DNA of 64,000 nt, from contig CM044958.1 in assembly GCA_024516035.1 (NCBI GenBank), forward strand, positions 24,869,900 to 24,933,899, given 5' to 3'. The stretch comes from Bactericera cockerelli (Eukaryota; Arthropoda; Insecta; Hemiptera; Triozidae). Shown here piece after piece: positions 55,801 through 64,000 of this stretch (position 1 is the first letter of the stretch; every line of letters starts with the position of its first letter). A program made the translations under genes and the position numbers. The notes under the pieces are model-generated. The model did no database searches. It worked only from the letters and a program-made list of their open reading frames with translations, and was not told the DNA's origin.

Positions 55801-56435
55801 CCACCCCGAATTAGCCAAGTGTGCCTACATATTACATATTTCACGTACACGGCATTAGTATTCTACTTTTCGCCCTATTCATAAATGTCGGTAAATATAA
55901 TAGGTTCAATGTGTAATATAGAGGTACTTAGGTATCTGTGAATTCCTAATTCAATGGAGATGACGTTGCCCGTAATTTTCAGCTTCACTGGAGTTGTAAA
56001 ATAGTTTACAAGATCAAATTTGGATCCTTTGAATAAGAGCAGCACGAATTACACGGAGTCAGTTCAGTGAATGATGAAAACTCGATGAACCAAACATCCT
56101 TCCTAATCGTAGGTGCTAAATGACTTGGGTAAATGCCATCACTTGAGATGAGAGGCCCTTTCATGCCCACTTAGTGCTCAGCTGAGGGACACACTCGAGG
56201 GGGAACTAAAGCCATTCATCCATTTAATTTAATGTTTAACATTTTGATGAGGGTTCACGACCAAGCTCCGCCCAGAAATAATTGTAAAAATGGGGGACTC
56301 TTTTTTTATCCCCGAAAAAAGAACATGCAATAAGGATATTATTATGTATAGTTTAAATTTTAGTATTATAATGATCTTAACTCAATAGATGTCTATAAGT
56401 ATACCTAGATATCTATATTAATATTACCTTATTAA
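55801..56435. other. Non-coding stretch
   Basis: Nothing assignable. Confidence 0.4.
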
Positions 56436-56440
56436 GTGGC

Positions 56441-56510
56441 TTAAGTTTAGTAGTGCTTTATTTAGACTGTACCAACAGTATTCGAAGTCCCATTACACCA
56501 AGGATTTATT
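56441..56510 (-). mobile_element. LINE 3' end fragment (GTCTAAATAAAGCAC family), copy 3
   Basis: The minus strand reads TTGGTGTAATGGGACTTCG ... CAGTCTAAATAAAGCACTAC. It is short and diverged. Confidence 0.55.
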
Positions 56511-56652
56511 TAATACGTAATTACGAATTAGTTTTTCTTTATTAGATAGTTAAACCTAAGCTATATTATTGCTTCTGGAAATGATTACTGATTTTAAGGT
56601 TCTTATTTAAGTTTTTGACATTTTCATGTCTTTGCTCTGGCACATAACCAAA

Positions 56653-56717
56653 ATTATGTGACGAAATTATGTAACGATATTATGTAACGATATTATGTAA
56701 CGATATTATGTAACGAA
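56653..56717. repeat. 13-bp tandem repeat, 5 copies
   Basis: The unit is ATTATGTAACGAT, with TGACGAA and AACGAA variants at the ends. Confidence 0.85.
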
Positions 56718-56748
56718 ATATCGAATTGTAAAGGGAGAGAAGTCTTCT

Positions 56749-56830
56749 AATATCGGATATCGATATTAGGGTTTCGATATTATCGATATACCTAATATCG
56801 ATATTTTCGTTTCGATATTGCAACCCTAAG
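56749..56830. promoter_or_regulatory. TATCGATA cluster in a palindromic block
   Basis: Within about 80 bp there are three ATATCGATAT/TATCGATAT sites and two TTTCGATAT sites. The block AGGGTTTCGATAT...GATATTGCAACCCT is itself an imperfect palindrome. In insects TATCGATA is the DRE motif bound by DREF and BEAF-type insulator proteins. The AGGGTTGC-like ends would also suit a small hAT-type MITE. Both readings are inference. Confidence 0.45.
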
Positions 56831-56996
56831 AGAAGAGGGAAAGTGTGTGTCATGCGCACAATACGAAATTTGGTCAGTTGGGTTTTGGACCTTGAATAGT
56901 AAAGATGAAAATGTCGAAATGGTTGCATACTCGTATGCAAGCGTTTGTTTAAACAAAACTTTAACATTACTTTCAACTGCATGGTCAAATCAGTAG

Positions 56997-57070
56997 TCAC
57001 CGTGGCAGAGTGAGTTAGCGCGCTAGGCATTGTACGCATGGTGACTTGGGTTCGATTCCCAGCGGGGCAG
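56997..57070 (+). mobile_element. tRNA-like SINE head, GTGACTTGGGTTCGAT family
   Basis: Box A is CGTGGCAGAGTGAGTTAGCG and box B is GTGACTTGGGTTCGATTCCC, followed by GCGGGGCAG and a T-run. It is the same family as 39232-39304. Confidence 0.6.
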
Positions 57071-57186
57071 GAATTTTTTTAATTTCTATTTTTTGAGGAA
57101 CTTCACGATGGATATTTTTTATTGTTGAGCCCTTTTCATTCCCCTCTCCTTCCATTCCCTTACTAATGACGAGAATTGGTACAAGC

Positions 57187-57254
57187 AGAAGAGGGGGGGG
57201 GGTGACAATGAGATGCATTGAAAAAGGTATACGGGGCGGGGGGGGGGGGGGGGC
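57187..57254 (+). repeat. Two poly-G runs
   Basis: Runs of about 9-10 G's (57190) and more than 15 G's (57236-57254) lie close together. Confidence 0.8.
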
Positions 57255-57259
57255 ACAAT

Positions 57260-59210
57260 TATGAGGGCGTATCGAATCCCTTCAATTATTTTTCAATGAT
57301 TGGATCTACACTTATGCGATTTGGTTTCTCAGCCTGTACCTCAAAATAGATTTTTTTTACACTTGACCTCTAATGTATGATCCTCTTTAGGTCAGTGCTT
57401 ACCTGATGGGCTCTCTCTTAGTTTTTAGTAGATTCACTAAGAGTACAAAATTTTGTCGTGTAATAAACTAGAGTTAGGGTTTATCAATAAGCAACAGAGA
57501 AGAATTGGAACATTACTAAAATAGTTCCTGTTTCTATTATACATACATACTATAACTAGATTCTACAAACATACAATAAATTTTTAATAATGGAGCAAAT
57601 ATGTCAGATTATTAAACAAAAATAAAATGCAATAATAATACTCGAGTTAAGTCGCCATTGATAGGGACGATTGTGACGGGGACGAATGTTAAGGGAAGGG
57701 ATAGCATAGAAACAGGAACTGAATTTTACAACAAAAGAAAATATTGATATAGATTAGTCAGCTTTATAATTTATGTATAAGTAAATAGATTTAATATACC
57801 CTACAGAGATGTGTAGCAGCGGGAAAGCCAGCTGGGTAGCTTAGCAAAGATCATAAGAGACTAATAATACAGGGTCAACTTCGGTAACTGATGTGAGAAT
57901 GATTTTATCTTTTCTCACTTACTTGCTTACTTCTCCTTTAACCCTATTTACGTCTTCTGGAATAATCTATAGGAGGAATCTAGATTGACAACTTTGTAAA
58001 TTGAGAAAAACCCACATCTTATCACATCATAATAAATAATAATGTACTAGAATTTTCATAACTAGAAACAATGAAGCCTTAAAAGGAGGCCCTTACCCTT
58101 ACTCTCATCACCTATTTTCAGAACTCATAAGATGAAAAAAATTGATATTAATTTAGAATAAGGCAAGGTAACCAAACTCATGAATTACCACACTGCCCGC
58201 ATTAACTGTCAGGCAGTAAGTACATTAGACTCACTGGCTTCATCTCTGTTTTCTACCTACTGGTCTACTCCCCGTTGATAGTGCTCATATGCCAGACTTC
58301 TCGTCAATCGTCAACTCTCTGTTTATGATTCCCATGCTTAGACAACTGGTCTACCTCATGGAATAGTCCCTCAGCTAGACTGCTGGTCTACTCTCTGTTT
58401 ATAGATCCCAGCATGTCAGAATTTTATTATCAAAAAAAGAGATTTTTTAGTCTCCTGTATTCACGGATGTTGACAATTGTTTTTCTATAAAAACTGATAG
58501 ATAACAATGACTTATGAGATTCGATAAATTTATCGCTTGGGTATTTATCTATTTACCAGAATTCTTTATGTACCTAATTTAATAACTAGGTAGATGATGT
58601 CTAAGTGATGGCTTTTTGTGAGATATTATATTAATTATTAAAAACTAGACAAATAATATATGATTGGTTTAATTGAAATAACGAACAAGAATTGTCCTTT
58701 CCGAGGACAGTTTTGGGAATGTTGAGTTGTTTGCTATTTGCGTTCATTATTGACCAAAATGTGGCCTCAATTTATTGTTTGTATTAACGACTCACTTGTC
58801 ATTCCCAAATAAACTTATTGTATACTCAGTATCAGTATTTGAGATTTGAGTACATAAATATTACTGTGCACCCAAAGATCGTCGCCAACATTTTTTATTG
58901 CATCAATAAAATTTGAAGAACAATAGAATCATTGATTTCTACTTTCCTATTCATGCTGAATTGGTGTACCTTTGTTTACTCCAGGTATCTGTTATATGGT
59001 TAATTTACTCTCAACTGTCTAGGTTATCCATGGTGAAAGAAGTGCATGATACTTACATATAAGAAGAGGTGTAAGCACTGTCGGCCCACCACAAAAGAAA
59101 TATCTGTTTATCCAGCGTCATGAAGAGTTTACTGCTGCTGATTCGAAATTCCACATCCCGGTACAAAATTCTACGTTCCCACGTGCTGTTACAAAACTTT
59201 TTGCAGATTC
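57260..59210. other. AT-rich non-coding stretch
   Basis: At 58260-58420 CTGGTCTACTC[C/T]C[C/T]GTT recurs with TAGATCCCAGCATG, a faint tandem repeat; its complement also occurs inside the MITE at 6550-6590. Otherwise nothing is seen. Confidence 0.4.
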
Positions 59211-59217
59211 AAAATTA

Positions 59218-59503
59218 AGTCGTATTTTTCTTTCTAACTAAAAAAAATTTCCTGGTTAGGTTTTTTCCAAATATTTCCATTTTATTCCAAGGTCATTCGT
59301 GAAAGAAAAATGCGTTTGGTTACTTTTAAAGATAAACAATGGACTTAACCTATAAAAGAACTGGAAGCAAGAATTTTCTACTTCCACTTTGGTTAACTTT
59401 GGAAGTGGAAATTTTTCCTCTTCCAAAAGAAAAATGACTTGCTTCCAGTTTGGTTCATTTTATTCCCGTTTGGTTAACTTTGGTTAGAAAGAAAAATACG
59501 GCA
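59218..59503. mobile_element. PIF/Harbinger-type MITE, copy 2 (inverted)
   Basis: It is the reverse complement of 36603-36889 with few changes. It has terminal CGTATTTTTCTTTCTAAC (59221-59238) and its complement (59483-59500), and TTA on both sides (59215-59217 and 59504-59506). Confidence 0.75.
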
Positions 59504-59509
59504 TTACTA

Positions 59510-61312
59510 TTCTCAGAAAATTTAACAGAAAGAAGATTTCCTGTCCACCAGAATATTTGGGGGCTTCGCGTCTTGAAAATGGCTTCGCCAGTCACATGTA
59601 TAATACCCACTAGATATACCCACAGCTATACTGACAGCTGACAGCTACATAATAATAATCCATAGGAAGTATGCAATGGGGATTATTCAATTAGGTAAGT
59701 ACAGCTAGTAAACCATGTAATTTAATAATTGCAAATTATCTATTCACTTCATATTATACGAGAATAATTAAAAAAAAAAAAATAACGTTATTCAAAGTTT
59801 GTGCAGCATGCTACTAGACGTAATATGAGGCGACAGAGCCTGGGATTTTCTCACTGCTTCATCCTATTTAGGTTCGAAATCAGTCTTGCCTTTGAACGCA
59901 TTTGATTCCCACCGTAGATAAACTACTTATTTTGATCTGTGTGGTCTCAAGGAAACTTTTCTTATCTCAAGGAAACTTTTCCTTTTAAATATTATATAGG
60001 TATTTTTAATATTTTGAATTATCTACATATTTTGGATCTATACAAATATTAGTGTTATAGACCCAAAATCCTTTCAAATTTTCAAATCAATTTAAAAATT
60101 GCTAATACATAAATCTATTTCTTATTATTTTGTAATTTTTTCAGTGTCCAAAACCATTTTTTTTTATATAAAAAGTAAAACACTTCACAAAAATGCACAG
60201 ATAAATAAGTGTTGTAGGTGACAAACTTATCAACATATTGTAGATTATCCTTCGCATCCATTTCAATCAATGTTGCATGGAACGGAACGAGGAAACACCC
60301 TATCTCATGTGAGGGTAAGAGAGTGGACTCTGCCGTAACACACATCAAAAGTTGTTCTAACTTTACAGCTCAGATTAAGTCATCGGACTCAAACGACAAA
60401 AACTCAAAGGAACAATAACTGTCAAAAAGTAATTTGTCAACTCAACCAGGAGTTGTACAAAAGCCCGTCACTTGTGACTTTTTTAAGCTAAAATGATGAG
60501 CAGATGTATCTTCTTTGACACTTTTGTTCGGGCCTTTGTGCAGTTACAATGATCGATCCATGACTTTCCTGATCAATTGTTTTCGGATTGTTTCTTTTTT
60601 TCTGTGGTTTTTTCCCAAGTGTCATGATTACTTCTGACGAGGAAATAATGCCTTTTCCAGATCACAGTGCTTGAACTATATACCCAATTTATTAATTATC
60701 TCCTATGAGTTTGAAACATCACGTTGATTTTTTATCTAGACTGAAAAATTGAAGATATCTTGAATAATACTACTTATGAATACATCTAGTTGCCTAAATC
60801 TACCGCTTTAACTTTTTGGAAACGACTGCAAATTATATTTGACATCAGAAAAAGATGGATTTTGACAAAATCTTGATTGATCTGATCGGCATATTCATAA
60901 CTCTGCTAGGTATATCTCTTCTACCGACAGTGATCAAAAGAGTATATTGATATTTCAGTAAATGGTATTTTACTATCTTTTATTTCTACCCATCAAACCT
61001 TCTTAAACGTATACTATTTCATCCGATCATTATAACAAACGAGTAGTTGATAGGAGAGTTTAAAACCTAGCTGAGAAACACCCATTATGTCCATATTATT
61101 ATTTATACTATAGGAGGCCCTGTAATATACTTATCTATAATATAGATCGGTTCATAGTTGTGGATACCCTGTATATGGTTGTATGTTACCACAACTGATA
61201 CAATATTAATAATTATGAAATATCATTTTGATGATGTTTCCAACGCGGCCACAGATTGTCTACCATACGTCATTGTCACTGGAGAGAGGTCGCCATTTTG
61301 TTGATGAGAAAT

Positions 61313-61349
<37 letters not shown>

Positions 61350-61485
61350 ATGACGAAGTTCTTACCTAATAACAGGGATTTTGTTCGCCATCATTTTATA
61401 GGATGGCGTTATCGAGAACGCTGCGAGCCAGTCAGACAGTGAACAAAATATATTTCAGAATTGTCAAAATATATTTCAGAATATC
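59510..61485. other. AT-rich non-coding stretch
   Basis: A GA microsatellite lies at 61317-61346. The segment 60410-60660 is less repetitive and could be a conserved element; this cannot be judged from one genome. Confidence 0.4.
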
Positions 61486-61489
61486 TTCA

Positions 61490-61950
61490 ACATGGTCCAT
61501 GTAAGGGGAAAAGAGGCACTCCTGGTTAAATGGTTCACTCCCATCCCTTTCTAACACTACTATAAACCTGTATGTCTAAGAATTATTAGAAGGTAATGCC
61601 ATGGTTGTATACTTGTACAAGGAGAATACATAAAGTCTCAGGTTTATAGTTGGATTAGGTAAAATACACAAAAGGCCATGCCTCGGGTCTATAGTAGGCT
61701 TAGCTGAAACACATGCAGGGCATTGTATGTAGGAAGGACATGCCTAAAATATTTCAAGGGTAGGCTCGGGACCTCATCATGGACGATAGTACGAGTATTT
61801 ACTACACATTGCATGTAAGTGTAACTAGAGGTAGTTGGTGCAAGCAACGGGTGAGAATCCGGTGTTAAAAAACATGACCGGGAGCGAATCCGTTGACGTC
61901 CCTTAACTGATTATAAAAATTAATAGGTGTATTATTATTTTGAAAATGTA
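61490..61950 (+). mobile_element. Unnamed inverted-repeat element, copy C (diverged)
   Basis: It shares GGCCATGCCTCGGGTCTATA and GGATTAGGTAAAATACA units. It also has GCAAGCAACGG, AACATGACCGGGAGCGAATC and GACGTCC before AATTAATAGGTGTA, in the same order as copy A. The AGAGAACTC motif has decayed to AGCGAATCC. Confidence 0.55.
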
Positions 61951-62064
61951 TACGCAGAAAGCGGCTCGAACGATTACAAATAACTTTGACTATAAAAAAG
62001 AGAACTTCAATTCTGACAGCCGTGCATCAAATAAGTTTTTACCTAATCATTCAAAGGGGAAATG

Positions 62065-62221
62065 TGCTAGTGTCGATGGCGCGTTGAATGTACCGGTTCT
62101 CGTAGGATCACCGAAGTTAAACAACGTTCAACGAGGTGAAGCTTCGTGATGCTGTCATTCCGGCACTACCCAGGCTGGATGAGGTTCATGTGGGTAGTGC
62201 CGTTAAACCCAAATTAAGAAC
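62065..62221 (+). mobile_element. 5S rRNA-derived SINE, internally deleted copy
   Basis: The 5S-like head is clear: GTACCGGTTCTCGTAGGATC, ACCGAAGTTAAACAACG. The box C region is missing, and the body (CACTACCCAGGCTGGATGAGG, shown as CACTACCCAGG and CTGGATGAGG) follows at once. The tail GTTAAACCC corresponds to GTTAAAACCCC in the other copy. An exact 11-bp duplication, AAGGGGAAATG, flanks it (62054-62064 and 62222-62232). Confidence 0.8.
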
Positions 62222-62341
62222 AAGGGGAAATGCGACCAGCATCCTTGGTTCACTACCACATACTGTCCAAATGAAGGTTTTTCTTTTCTTTTTTTTATAA
62301 TAAAATACGTAGGCATATTGTTACTGTCTTGTTAAATTAAA

Positions 62342-63038
62342 TAAAAAAAAATCTGGTGTAAACATCACACGACTTTCCTTATCATATTAGGAATGGAAAC
62401 GGGACCAAAAGCCCCTGGTGACTTAAAGGTAACATTTATCTAAAAATTAACATCAAATTCGTAATCAGCACCTTAAAATCATTGGATTTGATATGTCACA
62501 ACTCCCATCTAGGATGAATACTAAAAAAGTTAGTCCAAGCGGGTCCCCCACAAAATACCGGTAAATTGGGGCCGAGTTCAAAAAAGTTCAAGATATCAAA
62601 AAAATGATCAGAATAGACTCCTATTATTTTTTTAATCTAAGAAAATGTTGTTCTCTAACTTTTTTTGTATCTTTAACCAATTCATAGAAACGGCGCTTGC
62701 GGCCAATATTTGCGGCCCTGCGGCCGCATTCTGCGGCCGATTGCAACCAAAAGTTTCGTGGTTCGTCTGGTGTATAAAATTAATTTCCATACCAAATTTC
62801 AAGTCTCTAGCTCTTACCGTTCTTGAGATATCCTGTTCACACACACACAGACAGACACACAGACAGACACACAGACAGACACACAGACAGACACACAGAC
62901 AGACGCACGGACCAATGGCTGAAAACAACTTTTTTGGTATCCTGAGGCTATGATTCGTCCAGAAATGTGAAAAACTGGGTAGGTCAAATTTTCGACGAAT
63001 ACAATACTTTCCTTATTATAGGATAAGGAAAGTAAAAA
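62342..63038 (+). repeat. Dispersed ~680-bp repeat, copy 2
   Basis: It is the near-identical twin of 25081-25753. Its microsatellite has become a CACACAGACAGA tract about 24 bp longer. The terminal hairpin ACTTTCCTTAT/ATAAGGAAAGT lies at about 63007-63033. Confidence 0.85.
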
Positions 63039-63039
63039 T

Positions 63040-63925
63040 CAGAGAAAAACTAAGGTACCTAAGTAAATTGTCACTTGATTAATTTAATGGGAACAAAGAA
63101 AAGGCAATCAACAAAAACAAAAAAAAAAATATTGCATTTAAAGAAGTAAAGAAACCAACAGCAAGTTTTAAACAAAGAAGTTAATAATTACTCTGAGCTT
63201 TAATTTTTGAAGGACATACCTACCTAGATAATTTACAGGTTGAATTATTTGGTGGAGGTGCCAAAATTCCTCATTAGTGGAGATGCCACAAATCCACTCA
63301 CTATAATTCTCTGGAATCTCTAGATCAAATTATTTTATTCTCTTCTACTTGCGAGCAGTACTGTTCCTGCGATCTAGTGGATAATATAGGAACTAAAACA
63401 ATGTAGCTCGGATGAACAGAAAGAAAAACAAAAATTCTTTAAAAAGTTTGATATTGAAACCCTAGAGTGCAGCACATAATACGTTTCTATCTATCAGTTG
63501 AGGTCCTTGAATCGTAGTGGTGTGGAAAAATGATACCTATAAAATTTGAATGTCATTGTTGTTTTTTTTTATTGATTTTTTCATCACAAATTAATTTTTC
63601 TCACAATTTTTCATTTTTTATATCAAAATTCCATACATCTGATCTCACCAACAAGTTACTAGACCAACAAAGAACTTATAGTAGTAGCTGTACAAAATAA
63701 AATACAACCATGTATAGGTACGTTCCTACTTCCTACTCTTTACAAGACGAGCTATGAAGGTAAACTAAAAATCTTACCACATTTTCCAAGTTTTATGAAC
63801 GCAATTACCTAGTTTTACGAAAACATCTCTGACTCGTGTACAAAGTTCAAACCTCGTGTTGTTTAATCGACATGAACTATTACACAGCGCAGTTTCTTAA
63901 CGCACTATTTTCACCTCTTTCATCA
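63040..63925. other. AT-rich spacer before the tRNA gene
   Basis: No feature is recognisable. Confidence 0.45.
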
Positions 63926-63928
63926 TCC

Positions 63929-64000
63929 GCTGCGGTGTCCGAGTGGTTAAGGAGTTGGACTCGAAATCCAATGGGCTGTGCCCGCACAGGTTCGAATCCT
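63929..64000 (+). tRNA. tRNA-Ser(CGA), 3' end beyond the window
   Basis: The 5' acceptor strand GCTGCGG is followed by box A TGTCCGAGTGGTTAAGGAG. The anticodon stem is TTGGA/TCCAA around CTCGAAA (anticodon CGA, reading UCG). A serine-type variable arm (TGGGCTGTGCCCGCA) and box B GGTTCGAATCC follow. The long variable arm and sequence are as expected for class II tRNA-Ser. The sequence is cut in the T arm, so the last ~10 nt and the Pol III terminator are not visible. Unlike the SINE heads in this window, its stems pair correctly, so it looks like a true gene. No intron is seen. Confidence 0.92.

Noticed and set aside
1..64000. Endogenous viral element
   Set aside because: I found no viral capsid, polymerase or envelope motifs outside the two LINE coding regions.

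Overview
This window is AT-rich, intron- and intergene-dominated animal DNA, most likely from an insect. The evidence is an NK6-type homeobox exon, a eukaryotic tRNA-Ser(CGA), LINEs, tRNA- and 5S-derived SINEs, TA/TTAA/TWA-targeted MITEs and foldback elements. The repeat types would fit a hemipteran such as a planthopper, but the species is an inference. There is no prokaryotic gene organisation.

Only one host protein-coding exon is clear. It is the terminal exon of an Nkx6/HGTX-type homeobox gene (5361-5549, + strand), preceded by a branch point and a 3' splice site. Its intron holds a MITE (4501-4867), a 133-bp tandem duplication carrying tRNA-like sequence (4971-5229) and a retroposon fragment that ends about 30 bp before the exon. 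Its 3' UTR runs directly into 28 copies of a 30-bp repeat, each containing AATAAA (5600-6443). The only intact-looking RNA gene is tRNA-Ser(CGA) at the right edge (63929-64000), cut by the window end. Two further terminal exons (28437-28673 and 37735-37837) are possible but unproven.

The remaining ~57 kb reads as a repeat-filled gene desert. Left part (1-24 kb): a hammerhead ribozyme (1726-1790), a 5S-rRNA-derived SINE with an 11-bp target-site duplication (2324-2586), TIR elements, core-sharing SINEs and a 67-bp minisatellite of 16 copies (10904-11960). Middle (24-45 kb): a pogo-like relic, a ~680-bp repeat whose twin lies 37 kb away, a 35-bp minisatellite (31568-32127), an unnamed inverted-repeat element present in three copies (32240, 39368, 61490), one copy of which carries a piggyBac-type MITE, and a long non-LTR retrotransposon on the minus strand (about 40019-44395) with endonuclease and reverse transcriptase intact.

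Right part (44.6-64 kb): a 540-bp hairpin with arms that look identical, a 1,059-bp foldback element holding a transposase C-terminus, a second hammerhead ribozyme (49581-49632), an RTE-like LINE remnant (50551-51628), a nested SINE/LINE insertion, a TATCGATA cluster, the second copies of several families, and a second 5S-derived SINE (62065-62221).

The most interesting signals are the SINE set in which 5S-derived and tRNA-derived heads share one body, the two hammerhead ribozymes, the poly(A)-signal ladder after the homeobox gene, and the filled/empty pair proving a TTAA insertion. All comparisons were made by eye; no database search was possible.
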